In this document: positions 39,718-49,090 of the stretch, one piece after another
Layout of the letters: every line of letters begins with the position of its first letter
How positions within the stretch are numbered: position 1 is the first letter of the stretch
NCBI GenBank assembly: GCA_016722045.1
Contig: JADKGY010000033.1
Span: 1 to 64,000, forward strand
Origin: Candidatus Opimibacter skivensis
GTDB taxonomy: Bacteria > Bacteroidota > Bacteroidia > Chitinophagales > Saprospiraceae
Direction of reading: 5' to 3'
Length of the DNA: 64,000 bases
Made by a program: the position numbers and the translations under genes
Notes under the pieces: generated by a model
The model's database searches: none
What the model was told of the DNA's origin: nothing
What the model saw: the letters and a program-made list of their open reading frames with translations, nothing else

Positions 39718-42080
39718 GCCGGTATGAGAAGGTTTGACCAGGGTATATTACCACGCATCCTGTACGAAAATGTAGTTACGTCCGCCTGTTCCTGTTACTA
39801 CTTCGGTACCTGTCTCCACCGCTGTTACACTACCTAGACAATTATCTGTATATCCTCCGGCTGCTCACTGCATCAAAGCAAACATCCTCCCGCCGTGCCA
39901 TACATGAATTTGTCCCAACTGACCCTGCTGTTGAAGCCGTTGGGGCTGTCTGATCACTGCCGGTAGAGTAGGTTTGACCAGAAACATTACCACAAGCATC
40001 CTGTACAGAAAATGTATAGGTTACTGTCCAGGCACAATCTGTTCCTGTTACTACTTCGGTACCTGTCTCCACCGCTGTTACACTACCTAGACAATTATCT
40101 GTATATCCTCCTGCTGCTGCCACTGCATCAAAAGCAAACAATCCTCCCGCCGTGGCCATACATGAATTTGTCCCAACTGACCCTGCTGTTGAAGCTCCGG
40201 TTGGGGCTGTCTGATCACTGCCGGTATGAGTATAGGTTTGACCAGGAAGTATATTACCACATGCATCCTGTACTGAAAATGTATAGGTTACTGTCCAGGC
40301 ACAATCTGTTCCTGTTACTACTTCGGTACCTGTCTCCACCGCTGTTACACTACCTAGACAATTATCTGTATATCCTCCTGCTGCTACCACTGCATCAAAA
40401 GCAAACAATCCTCCCGCCGTTGCCATACATGAATTTGTCCCAACTGACCCTGCTGTTGAAGCTCCGGTTGGGGCTGTCTGATCACTGCCGGTATTTGCAT
40501 AGGTCTGCCCTGGTAAAGAATTCAAACATTCATCAAGTATTGTGAATGTATAGGTTACCGTCCAACTACAATTTGTTCCTGCTACTGATGTACCCGTTAA
40601 TGTAGCTGATACTGCCGCACCGCAATTATCTGTATATCCAAGGATAGCACTGGCTCCACTGAATGGCGCTGCTGTTGCTGCATTGGCCATACATGCATTC
40701 GTGCCTGTAGTTCCTGCAAATGGCACCCCTGTTAAAGTTGGTGCTGTCAAATCACTTCCTGTATGAGTATAGGTTTGACCAGTAAGTATATTACCACAAG
40801 CATCCAGCACAGAAAATGTATAGGTTACTGTCCAGGCACAATCTGTTCCTGTTACGACTTCGGTACCTGTCTCCACTGCAGTTACGGCACCGCCACAAAT
40901 ATCAGTGTATCCTCCTGCTGCTGCCACTGCATCAAAAGCAAACAACCCGCCGCAGCAGTCATACATGCATTTGTACCTGTAGTACTTGCAGTTGAAGTTC
41001 CGGTCGGTGCTGTCAGATCACCGCCTGTATTTGCATAGGTCTGTCCTGGCAATGGATTCGAACATGCATCCAATATGGTGAATGTATAGGTTACCGTCCA
41101 ACTACAATTTGTACCCGTTACTGCTGTACCGGTTAGAGTTGCTGTTACGGTGGCTCCGCAATTATCTGAATATCCAATAATTGCAGATGCTCCACTGAAT
41201 GGAGCTGCTGTTGCTGCATCGGCCATACAAGCATTCGTGCCCGTAGTGCCTGCAAATGGCACCCCTGTTAAAGTTGGCGCTGTCTGATCACTACCAGTAT
41301 GAGTATAGGTTTGACCAGGAAGTATATTACCACACGCATCCTGTACAGAAAATGTATAGGTTACTGCCCAGGCACAATCTGTTCCTGATACGACTTCGGT
41401 ACCTGTCTCCACTGCTGTTACACTACCAAGACAATTATCTGTATATCCTCCGGCTGCTGCCACTTCATCAAAAGCAAACAAACCCGCCGCAGCAGTCATA
41501 CATGCATTCGTACCTGTAGTACTTGCAGTTGAAGTTCCGGTCGGTGCTGTCAGATCACCGCCTGTATTTGCATAGGTCTGCCCTGATAAAGAATTCAAAC
41601 ATTCATCAAGTATGGTGAATGTATAGGTTATCGTCCAACTGCAATCTGTTCCTGCTACTGATGTACCCGTTAATGTAGCCGTTACGGTGGCTCCACAATT
41701 ATCTGAATATCCTGTTATCGCAGCTACCGAACTGAATGGTGCTGCTGTTTCTGCATCGACCAGACAGGCGTTCGTGCCCGTAGTTCCTGCAAATGGCACC
41801 CCTGTTAAAGTTGGCGCTGTCTGATCACTTCCAGTATTTGAATAGGTCTGCCCTGGTAATGGATTTAAACAATCATCAAATACCGTAAATGTATATGTCA
41901 CTGTCCAATTGCAATCTGTTCCTGTTACCGAAGTGCCAGTTAATGTGGAGGTCAATATAACAGAACAATTATCTGTATACCCCTGAACAGCATCAGTGGC
42001 ACTGAAGGGTACGGCTGTTTCTGCATTAACCATACAAGCATTTGTACCCATTGTTCCCGGATAGGGCAAACCTGTTAAGG
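39175..42080 (-). repeat. N-terminal modules of gene B, about 11 copies of 86-90 residues
   Basis: Two module types (GGLFAFDAVAAAGG and AAPFSGASAI) recur with the shared motifs TGTNACM, TDNC, TGTDCxWTVTYTF and GQTY. DNA copies at 40000-40250 and 40250-40480 are nearly identical. The stretch 39690-39990 is degraded by small deletions. Confidence 0.75.
39842..40966 (-). CDS. Gene B fragment: N-terminal TGTNACM modules
   Basis: This 374-residue frame contains four modules alternating between a GGLFAFDAVAAAGGYTDNC type and an AAPFSGASAILGYTDNC type. Each module ends with WTVTYTFSVQDACGN or TILDECLNSLPGQTY. The two types alternate, so the basic unit may be a ~175-residue pair. Both ends run into frame breaks: near 40925 (one base) and in 39690-39990, where deletions are dense. 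Confidence 0.6.
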   Translation of the reverse strand: MYDCCGGLFAFDAVAAAGGYTDICGGAVTAVETGTEVVTGTDCAWTVTYTFSVLDACGNILTGQTYTHTGSDLTAPTLTGVPFAGTTGTNACMANAATAAPFSGASAILGYTDNCGAAVSATLTGTSVAGTNCSWTVTYTFTILDECLNSLPGQTYANTGSDQTAPTGASTAGSVGTNSCMATAGGLFAFDAVVAAGGYTDNCLGSVTAVETGTEVVTGTDCAWTVTYTFSVQDACGNILPGQTYTHTGSDQTAPTGASTAGSVGTNSCMATAGGLFAFDAVAAAGGYTDNCLGSVTAVETGTEVVTGTDCAWTVTYTFSVQDACGNVSGQTYSTGSDQTAPTASTAGSVGTNSCMARREDVCFDAVSSRRIYR

Positions 42081-42198
42081 CTGGGGACTCGGTATCCTCA
42101 TTCAGTAGACAATCGCATTGCGCATTCATCTTACCGGTCAATAATGTCAAAAAAAGAATAAAGAGGGATGCGCTTAAAGTGGTGGCTCTTGTGATCAT
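40882..42198 (-). CDS. Gene B N-terminus: signal peptide and first modules
   Basis: This is the true 5' end of gene B. ATG 42198 is followed by a classical signal peptide: a short basic start (MITRAT), a hydrophobic core (LSASLFILFLTLLTG) and a KMNAQ cleavage region. The first TGTNACM modules follow. The frame is lost near 40925, so the last ~12 residues are spurious. The inferred promoter at 42671-42735 gives a ~470-nt leader. Confidence 0.8.
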   Translation of the reverse strand: MITRATTLSASLFILFLTLLTGKMNAQCDCLLNEDTESPALTGLPYPGTMGTNACMVNAETAVPFSATDAVQGYTDNCSVILTSTLTGTSVTGTDCNWTVTYTFTVFDDCLNPLPGQTYSNTGSDQTAPTLTGVPFAGTTGTNACLVDAETAAPFSSVAAITGYSDNCGATVTATLTGTSVAGTDCSWTITYTFTILDECLNSLSGQTYANTGGDLTAPTGTSTASTTGTNACMTAAAGLFAFDEVAAAGGYTDNCLGSVTAVETGTEVVSGTDCAWAVTYTFSVQDACGNILPGQTYTHTGSDQTAPTLTGVPFAGTTGTNACMADAATAAPFSGASAIIGYSDNCGATVTATLTGTAVTGTNCSWTVTYTFTILDACSNPLPGQTYANTGGDLTAPTGTSTASTTGTNACMTAAAGCLLLMQWQQQEDTLIFVAVP

Positions 42199-42670
42199 CT
42201 GAGGTAAATTTTTACGTATTGGAATGGATTATGATTGAATAAATTAGCTCGTTTAAAAAATGAATTTGATAATTCACTTTATTTTTTATCGCATTTAATT
42301 ACAATTACATATCTAATAAAGACGACATGGCAAAGCCAGTAAGCCGCATCACACGTCAATTAAAATAAATAACTGCAATTTTTTAAAGCATGAAATAAGG
42401 AGTCAGGGAGCGACACCTTCTTATCTGATGTTGAAATATTCGGGACTTAAATAATTTTACTTCTGTTTTTAATTTTTCACCCAGCTCAACAGGATGAATA
42501 TGCCAACGATCAGGTATTTAAGGGATGCCCAAAGGTCATAGAGCAATTTCAAAAGCTGAAATGATCAGGCGTGTTTTTGATTTTTCCAGCTATTTGATAT
42601 CATTATATTACTTATTTATTGTATTCAAAAGTCTTTAAACGGTATCAGAATAATTATTTATTATGCTCCG
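42199..42670 (-). other. Long leader/intergenic region of gene B
   Basis: AT-rich and without a recognisable gene on either strand. A second partial GTGAATTATCAAA-like half-site lies near 42266-42279 on the minus strand, but no 21-bp partner follows it. I see no clear terminator for the broken gene upstream. Confidence 0.35.
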
Positions 42671-42735
42671 CAAATTGTAACTAATCGTGGATAATACCAT
42701 TGTATAATTATTGAAATATATTATGTAATTCACAC
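42671..42735 (-). promoter_or_regulatory. 21-bp direct-repeat operator and promoter for gene B
   Basis: Minus strand: GTGTGAATTACATAAT (42720-42735), then TAATTATACAAT exactly 21 bp on (42699-42710), then 24 nt and TTTG (42674-42671). It matches the window-wide consensus. It overlaps the 3' flank of the broken gene at 42753-43334. Confidence 0.6.
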
Positions 42736-42752
42736 ATTACTGTTTCAATTCC

Positions 42753-43334
42753 TTATTCAACATCATTATGCTCAAATATTTTTGCGCTATGGAAAAACTT
42801 ATTTCCATTCCCTTTAACAGATACACATTTTAACTGATGCATATTCATATCCTTATACCCTTTTTTTACACCTGGTAAAGCGTAGGTGATTAATTCGTTA
42901 CCATCGCATTCGTCATCTGCTGTGGCGTTTTCAAAGTCTAATGCAATACCATATTCTACAGGACTCACCCCAACTGGAATTGACATCACAGGAGCTACAC
43001 TATCTTCCACAAATATTGTTCTGCTGCATACGTCTGTATTACCACAATTATCGGTAGCTGTCCATATTCTTGTCACACTGTACTCCCGTGCGTAAATACC
43101 CGGATGGGTAATATCTGTGTATGTTATCTGCACAGAATGATCAAATTCATCTGTTGCGATGGGTATTCCAAATTCAGGCGTCGTACCGCATGGAACAGAA
43201 CTCACCACAAGACCACATGTTAACACAAGAAGTATTACCTATTGTTTCGACCAGACTTGGTTCCTGACTGAAAAGAGAAACAGGTATTAAAAACAGGAGA
43301 AAAATGCATACGCATTGAATATTATTATTCTCAT
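42753..43334 (-). pseudogene. Broken short HYR-like secreted protein
   Basis: The 157-residue frame 42753-43226 encodes one and a half HYR-like modules (TPEFGIPIATDEFDHSVQIT, REYSVTRIWTATDNCGNTDVC, VSPVEYGIALDFENATADDECDG). These resemble the gene B modules at 30560-31040. Its only start would be GTG 43226. Just upstream, a signal-peptide-like stretch (FLLFLIPVSLFSQ) followed by EPSLVETIGNTSC lies in a different frame, and an ATG at 43334 in a third. A plausible original start is thus disconnected by at least two shifts. There is no sorting domain; the C-terminus is basic and unrelated. It may be a decaying or truncated paralogue, or an intact small protein with consensus errors. Confidence 0.55.
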
Positions 43335-43370
43335 ATCAGCCTGTTTTTAGATAATGAACTTTTAGTGTCG

Positions 43371-43436
43371 CAAAGTTTACAATTATGGATATAAATCGTT
43401 TTATACAATTGTGTTTAAAGGTTGTATAATTCACAC
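43371..43436 (-). promoter_or_regulatory. 21-bp direct-repeat operator and promoter for the broken HYR gene
   Basis: Minus strand: GTGTGAATTATACAAC (43421-43436), partner CAATTGTATAAA 21 bp on (43400-43411), then 24 nt and CTTTG (43375-43371). The inferred transcript starts ~30 nt before ATG 43334, which supports that start as the original one. Confidence 0.6.
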
Positions 43437-43622
43437 CTCCGGCGCACTCTTGTAATACCACATGTATAGAAAAGTAAAATCCCATCAATGCAAAGGCAAT
43501 TGCAGATGCTGATTTATAAGAAAACTGATTTATTGAATCTTGTGTGGATATAGAGCGCACACGTTTAAATATTTTACCTCTATCCCGACGCTGATGAATT
43601 CACAAATAAAAAAATGGTATCC

Positions 43623-44171
43623 TTAATTGCAACAGGCTTTGTATCCCTGGCTGCATTGGATCTCACATTTATTTACCCATATGTCTTTCCCTACCCTATG
43701 CGCATTTCTTGAAATACAGGAATAATCATCATCGCCATTATTCGGGCAATTGTGGATCTGCCCTACAGGATGACACTGACATGATATTAAGCTGATCAGG
43801 TCACCAATATTATTTCTGAAGCTAAAATCCTTTGCAGCACCATCCGTTAATAATTCAAAATATTCATTGCCCGTGTATGTCCCCAATCCGTAGACATTCT
43901 GATCAAGTGAATACCGGATGAGAGAATCATTCGCCATATCTTTTATGGTAAGGGTATCAACCACTTTTGATTCAAAACTGCATGCCTCCGGCACAGGAAA
44001 TGGTATAGAATCCTTAAACTGAATCATGTAGAATGTTGTATCCAACAGGTTCAGGAAAAGTGTATACCCTTTACCTGTTTGATGCAGGAGCGAACCTTTG
44101 ATCACAGGTTTAGCAGGACCGGCAGAGCAGGCTATCATGGAAACGATAAAAGCAATGAGGATTGTCTTCAT
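43623..44171 (-). CDS. Small predicted lipoprotein, unknown function
   Basis: I chose ATG 44171 (MKTILIAFIVSMIACSAG) rather than the upstream open codons to 44420. It gives a lipoprotein signal peptide with the lipidated Cys at residue 15, and the upstream residues are coded by terminator hairpins. The 182-residue product has a mixed middle part and a cysteine-rich end (CQCHPVGQIHNCPNNGDDDY and later CEIQCSQGYKACC). It likely sits in the periplasm or on the outer membrane. I recognise no family. It lies between the two adhesin genes, downstream of gene C and its terminators, and may be expressed on its own. Confidence 0.7.
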   Translation of the reverse strand: MKTILIAFIVSMIACSAGPAKPVIKGSLLHQTGKGYTLFLNLLDTTFYMIQFKDSIPFPVPEACSFESKVVDTLTIKDMANDSLIRYSLDQNVYGLGTYTGNEYFELLTDGAAKDFSFRNNIGDLISLISCQCHPVGQIHNCPNNGDDDYSCISRNAHRVGKDIWVNKCEIQCSQGYKACCN

Positions 44172-44272
44172 AAGAGTATTATTAAAATACCTGGCAGGGA
44201 TTTGATCTGTCATTGAAACAATTTGATTTGAGGGCTGCCTGGTCATAAGGCCAAAGATAATTCTTTCGTGGT

Positions 44273-44292
44273 TGCAGGAGAAAACTCCTGCA
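44273..44292. terminator. Hairpin TGCAGGAG-aaaa-CTCCTGCA
   Basis: A perfect 8-bp stem with an AAAA loop. The core CAGGAGAAAACTCCTG is repeated 121 bp away inside the gene C terminator. It has no T-run on either side, so it may be a duplicated terminator remnant. Confidence 0.4.
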
Positions 44293-44299
44293 GTGGCAC

Positions 44300-44338
44300 A
44301 AAAAGAAAAGGACATCACTACGGATGCCCTTTCTTTTT
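44300..44338. terminator. Bidirectional terminator-like hairpin between gene C and the lipoprotein
   Basis: AAAAAGAAAAGG-(a)-CATC pairs with GATG-CCCTTTCTTTTT around an ACTACG loop. A- and T-rich flanks on both strands make it terminator-like in either direction. Confidence 0.5.
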
Positions 44339-44390
44339 CGCCTTTCAACAAGAGAGAACTCCTGCTGCAGCAATTCTTGCTATGATAAAA

Positions 44391-44416
44391 GATGGCAGGA
44401 GAAAACTCCTGCCATC
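44391..44416 (-). terminator. Rho-independent terminator of gene C
   Basis: A perfect 11-bp stem (GATGGCAGGAG / CTCCTGCCATC) with a 4-nt loop, followed on the minus strand by TTTTATC. It lies 10 bp past the gene C stop. Confidence 0.8.
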
Positions 44417-44425
44417 GCATATTTC

Positions 44426-46780
44426 TTACGGCATGATGACAACGACCTTTGTCAGCATCTCTTTCTCTGATTTGACTTCCATCAGATAACTACCTCCTGC
44501 TATCTGGTCAATATCAATCGTTCGTGAATTCATTCCTTTTTGTACATCCATCCTTTCACTCATCATAACCTGACCAAGGAAATTAACAAAGCTGAATACA
44601 ACTTCTTGTTTTACAGAAGAGGCAAAGCTGAGATTGACCGTTCCTTTAGCCGGATTGGGCCAAAGCTTGAGATCTTTCAGATATATACCCTCTTCCTGAT
44701 TTAAGACAGAAGCAGGCGCTAAAGAAATTGTATTTGAATCCGTTTCAGGATCAGCAAAGCCCGTATTTGATGTGAATGGAAGTTCACCAGGTTCAAGACA
44801 ATGCAGGACATACATACACATAGACACACATCCATTGGCATCCGTCACGGTGAGAATGATTTTCACATCTTCCCATCCCATGTATATCGTTATCACCGGA
44901 GATCCTTGTCCTCCCTGTATGAAACATTTATTACCCACAATTTGCCATACATACGTAAATGGTCCGGTTCCTCCTGTGACATCTGATGTGATGATCACAT
45001 CATGCGAATTACATTCGACCTGAGCCGGAACATTAATATTGCATGTCAGCAATGAATTAGGAATCCATTTGATGTGCTGCACGACTACTGTAATGTTGCC
45101 GCAGGCATCGGTTGCCGTCCACGTCCTCGTGACGATAAATATACCTGTACCATTGTCCGGTGAAATAGATTCAGTAAAGACAACAGTGATCGAAGTATCA
45201 TCAGCCACAACAACAGGCACGACAGGCAGAGGTGCACATACTATCGTAGTATCATTTGGCACACCAGTGATGACAGGTGGAGTATCATCTATGATATCAA
45301 TAATAATAGTCAGTGAAGATGAATTACCACATGCATCTGTAGCTACCCATGTATATACACGATGTTCAGTGTAGCCGGTCAAAAGACAATCGTCATGCGT
45401 GACGACATATGTAAATACGGGAATAATCACAAGGCCACAATCATCTGATACAAAAATGGTGTTCTCATCAAATGCGGCTATTTTTTTCATCAACTCCTCC
45501 TGAGATAGATATACAACATTATGATTTACATCAAGAAATTGGAAGAGTATGGAATAGGATGGAATAAGTATGACAGGTGCGATTGTATCTCCGACATATA
45601 TATGCTGTATGATGGTCGTTGTGTCTCCACACGCATCCACTGCTGTCCATATACGTTGTATCACCAGACCTCTGCACGCCTCTTGAAGCGTATCCTGCAC
45701 CATGGTCACCTCAACGGGGACACCGGCACATTCATCAAAAGCAGTCACATCGGGTATACTGAGATCATCACATATCTCTTCCTTCAGACCTGTGATGACA
45801 GGCCCTGAACCACCTACGTTTATTGTTTGGAAAGCAACAGTGGCATTACCACATGGATCAGTCGCTGTGACTTCGCGTTCAATGGAGTATTTAGTAGGAC
45901 AATTGCTGTAAAAATAACGATCACTCGTCGTGATAGTTACCGAACCACAATTGTCTGATGCAACATATACAGGTAATGAATCATTGCAACCCACACTCAC
46001 CACAGCTCTGAAGTCTACAAACACAGGGCCCGTTTTATCTTCAATACTTGCTATTGCTGTCAGCGTACTCAGATTGCCACAAACATCCGTAGCCGTCCAA
46101 AGTAATTGCATTAAGGCAACATTACTACCTGCCGAACAATCACCTGATGAGAGAAGCTTCTCTTCGAAACTTAATTTAACAGGTCCGGTACAAGAATCAT
46201 TTGAAACAACATCCTGTGTGCCGAATAGCGTCATCTGTTGATCATGAGCGGCGCAGTTCAATAGTATGATTTCACCGATCCCAAGAGAATCAAGCATAGG
46301 ATTCACAAATTCAAGATTTGGTTTTGCCAGATCATTCGGAATCAATATAGCGGTGTCTCTTGCCATATTGCCACAATCATCATAGGCTTCATATGTTCTT
46401 CTTATTGCAGTCCCGGCTCCACATGGATTCGGAATGGTGTTATCCCAAAACCTGACATGGGCTTCACCACAATTATCTATGGCATCTATATTCGCCAATG
46501 AAGGATCATCAATGCAAGCCAGGGAAGGAACGCCTATGAGCACCGGTGCCTGATTATCGATCAGATTGATAGTTACCGTCATGCTGGCGACATTTCCACA
46601 CAGATCCACAGCCTCCCAATGCAATATCTGCTGTTGGATATAGCCGGAGAAATCACAATTGTTAGCATTAGTGACTGTTCGATCAAACGTCACATTGATT
46701 GTATCACCACAAGTGGATGTACTCAGGATCGAAACCGCACTCAATACATTGATAAAGCAGGAATACCACCTTCGCTGCAA
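44426..46780 (-). CDS. Gene C C-terminal part with T9SS sorting domain
   Basis: This 784-residue frame is colinear with the gene B tail. Shared segments include AxIDNCGxAHxRxWD, RRTYEAYDDCGNMARDTAIL, LMQLLWTATDVCGN, IWTAVDACG and a SYSI-type segment. The end (LWPNPAKGTVNLSFASS, FVNFLGQVMMSE, GGSYLMEVKSE) is a type IX sorting domain. The first ~17 residues are out of frame. The product should be secreted and surface-attached through T9SS. No catalytic motif was seen. A strong hairpin terminator follows the stop. Confidence 0.85.
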   Translation of the reverse strand: MQRRWYSCFINVLSAVSILSTSTCGDTINVTFDRTVTNANNCDFSGYIQQQILHWEAVDLCGNVASMTVTINLIDNQAPVLIGVPSLACIDDPSLANIDAIDNCGEAHVRFWDNTIPNPCGAGTAIRRTYEAYDDCGNMARDTAILIPNDLAKPNLEFVNPMLDSLGIGEIILLNCAAHDQQMTLFGTQDVVSNDSCTGPVKLSFEEKLLSSGDCSAGSNVALMQLLWTATDVCGNLSTLTAIASIEDKTGPVFVDFRAVVSVGCNDSLPVYVASDNCGSVTITTSDRYFYSNCPTKYSIEREVTATDPCGNATVAFQTINVGGSGPVITGLKEEICDDLSIPDVTAFDECAGVPVEVTMVQDTLQEACRGLVIQRIWTAVDACGDTTTIIQHIYVGDTIAPVILIPSYSILFQFLDVNHNVVYLSQEELMKKIAAFDENTIFVSDDCGLVIIPVFTYVVTHDDCLLTGYTEHRVYTWVATDACGNSSSLTIIIDIIDDTPPVITGVPNDTTIVCAPLPVVPVVVADDTSITVVFTESISPDNGTGIFIVTRTWTATDACGNITVVVQHIKWIPNSLLTCNINVPAQVECNSHDVIITSDVTGGTGPFTYVWQIVGNKCFIQGGQGSPVITIYMGWEDVKIILTVTDANGCVSMCMYVLHCLEPGELPFTSNTGFADPETDSNTISLAPASVLNQEEGIYLKDLKLWPNPAKGTVNLSFASSVKQEVVFSFVNFLGQVMMSERMDVQKGMNSRTIDIDQIAGGSYLMEVKSEKEMLTKVVVIMP

Positions 46781-47745
46781 TTATACTCAAGCATTGATCC
46801 ATCAATCAAACCTGTCATCTCAGGTTGCAATAATTGCAGCGTTGGTGGCTTATTATTCTCTAATGTTATTCGTTGTATTTCTGTAGTTCTATTACCACAG
46901 CGATCTTTTGCAGTCCATGTTCTTAAGATGACCTGTCCATCCGCACATCCTGCTACAGGTTGTGTCTCACTGACGAAAAGTACACACGCGCACAGACATT
47001 CATCCGTAGCAAATACAATCGTAGGAGGCAATGGAATCGAATCACAGTTAACGGTAATGTCAGCCGGAATACCATGTATCACCGGTGGAATGGTATCAAT
47101 CAAAGCCATCAACAGAAATGCTGTGCTGCTATTACCGCATTCATCGGTTGCCGTCCAGGTCAATCTGAACAAGTCAATATATCCATCTGTGGCACACGTA
47201 CCTTGATCTTCAATGACCTGTGCAAAAGTTACGGTTACTGCCCCTATACAGTTATCTGTTGTAGTGACATCACTGACTCCAAATACAGGCAGATCCCAGT
47301 TTGGATCCTGTCCATAACATTGTACATCAAGTGTACTTCCATTAGCCAATCCATTTGGTAAAGTGATGACAGGAGGCGTGTTGTCAAGAACAGTTATAAC
47401 CTGGACACATGAAGCCGATTGAGCACACACATCGGTAGCCAGATATGTTCGTGTCAGTGTAAAACGATTTGTACACGTTTGATTACTGATGACAGCACTC
47501 TGAAGACTTACTGTACTCGTTCCACCACATGCATTTGCGATGACCCCCAGATTGAGATTGACCGGCGGCACATCTGAAGCACACGACACTGTTATATTTC
47601 CAGGGCAAAGAATGGTGAGGGCTGAATTATCAAATACGATTATTTGTTGAGTGCATACCGCAGTGTTGCCACATGCATCAGACGGCCAGATATGTTCTAT
47701 TGACGACAAATTGATTTGTACAGACAAAATTACTGATGATATCAC
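46741..47745 (-). CDS. Gene C middle part: HYR modules and start of the conserved tail
   Basis: This 334-residue frame begins out of frame (47745-47685) and then carries HYR-type modules (LTILCPGNITVSCASDVPPV ... TRTYLATDVCAQSASCVQVI). It continues into the tail region shared with gene B (TVNCDSIPLPPT, DECLCACVLFVSETQPVAGC, RTWTAKDRCGN). It ends at a spurious stop caused by the lost T near 46754. There is no independent start. Confidence 0.7.
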   Translation of the reverse strand: MISSVILSVQINLSSIEHIWPSDACGNTAVCTQQIIVFDNSALTILCPGNITVSCASDVPPVNLNLGVIANACGGTSTVSLQSAVISNQTCTNRFTLTRTYLATDVCAQSASCVQVITVLDNTPPVITLPNGLANGSTLDVQCYGQDPNWDLPVFGVSDVTTTDNCIGAVTVTFAQVIEDQGTCATDGYIDLFRLTWTATDECGNSSTAFLLMALIDTIPPVIHGIPADITVNCDSIPLPPTIVFATDECLCACVLFVSETQPVAGCADGQVILRTWTAKDRCGNRTTEIQRITLENNKPPTLQLLQPEMTGLIDGSMLEYNCSEGGIPALSMY

Positions 47746-49090
47746 CGGCGAAAGTTACAGTTGCAGTGCCTCCACAATTATCCGCTGTGACGATACCGGC
47801 AGCATTGGCTACGGGTACCTGATTTGCACAGAGCACAGTGACATTGACCGGGCATGTGATCGAAGGTGGGGTATTATCAAATACGGTGATGACATGTGCA
47901 CATACCGCTGTGTTGCCACAAGCATCTACAGCCAGATAAGTTCGGTTGATATTGAATCGATTTGCACAGGTTTGACCACTGATGACATCATTTACAAATA
48001 CGACTGTAGCTAACCCACCACAATTGTCCAATGATACTATAGTCGATGGATTCGGTGCAGGTACCTGGCTCGCGCATTGCACGGTGACATTACCGGGACA
48101 TGTGACTGCAGGAGGTGTGTTATCAAATATAGTTATGGTCTGACTGCAGTCATTGATGTTGCCGCACGCGTCAGTTGATCTGTATGTTCGTGTTAATGTA
48201 AAGTGATTAGCGCAGGTTTGATTGGTGATGACATCACTTAAAAATGTCACTGTGGCGGTTGGTCCACAATTATCTGCAGTCACAATACTCGCAGGGTTCA
48301 CTGCAGGAATCTGATTGACACATTGTACAGTTACATTTCCAGGACAGGTGATAGAAGGAAGTGTATTGTCAAATACAGTGATGGTTTGGTTGCAATCAAA
48401 GAAATTACCACATGCATCCGTCGCTCTGTATGTGCGTGTCAGCGTATAGCGATCGGCACAGATCTGATTGGTGATGACATCTCCTAAAAAGATAACTGTA
48501 GCGACACCGCCGCAATTATCTGCAGTTACAAAACCGGCAGGATTAGCTGCAGGTACCTGTCCTGCACATAGTACCGTGATGTTAGCGGGACAAGCGATGG
48601 AAGGAGGAGTATTATCAAAAACTGTAATTGTCTGCGTACATGTCGATGAATTCCCACAAGCATCAGTTGCTGAATATACCCGGTTCACAGTGAATCGATT
48701 TACACAAGTCTGATTTGTGATGACATCACTGACAAAATTGATAATGACTTCTCCGGTGCAATTATCAGCAGCTACAATCCCGGCAATATTGGGTATCGGG
48801 ACTTGACTGGCGCATTGAAAAGTTAAGTTAGCAGGACACGTGATAGTAGGTGCTGTGTTATCAAAGACAGTTATAGTCTGACTGCAGACTGTTGTATTAC
48901 CTGTTGCATCTGTTGCGATGTAAGTTCGCGTCACGCTAAAACGGTTAGCGCATGTTTGAGCACTGATGACATCTCCACCAAAAGTCACAACGGCTATTCC
49001 ACCGCAATCATCCGATGCAGATACACTTCCGATGTTTGGTGCAGGGACAAGACTTGCGCAGGTTACAGTGAGATCGGTAGGACAGGTGAT
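47300..49090 (-). repeat. HYR modules of 246 bp (82 residues), about 7-8 copies
   Basis: The linker coding for the VFDNTPP motif recurs at 47871 and 48117 (246 bp) and onward. Copies are clearly diverged in DNA, unlike the homogenised arrays of genes A and B. Confidence 0.75.

Larger units (their letters stand above)
24643..42198 (-). other. Giant repeat adhesin gene B, reconstructed, with T9SS sorting domain
   Basis: One gene of about 5,850 codons is read from ATG 42198 to the stop at 24643. It starts with a signal peptide and ends with a type IX sorting domain followed by a strong terminator. From the N-terminus: about eleven 86-90-residue modules, eight 74-residue modules, five ~86-residue modules, about thirty 80-residue modules interrupted by two divergent ones, two 90-residue gene-A-type modules, and a ~1,000-residue non-repetitive tail. 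The large frames ending at 24643, 33178 and 38737 are all in the same phase. The breaks between them are paired 1-nt and 2-nt losses that cancel (33041/33302 and 38729/38768). Intact coding in the organism is therefore likely. Confidence 0.8.

Noticed and set aside
42266..42279. Eighth copy of the direct-repeat operator (GTGAATTATC)
   Set aside because: There is only one weak half-site. No partner lies 21 bp on, and no -7 box is at the expected distance.
43336..43560. 74-residue minus-strand open frame
   Set aside because: It covers the regulon operator and -7 box upstream of the broken HYR gene, with no recognisable protein features.
44172..44420. N-terminal extension of the small lipoprotein to 44420
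   Set aside because: The extension is encoded by terminator hairpins, and the internal ATG at 44171 gives a proper lipoprotein signal peptide.
46659..47206. Plus-strand open frames opposite gene C (46619-47206, 46659-46886)
   Set aside because: They are antisense to conserved HYR/tail coding sequence and have no family match.
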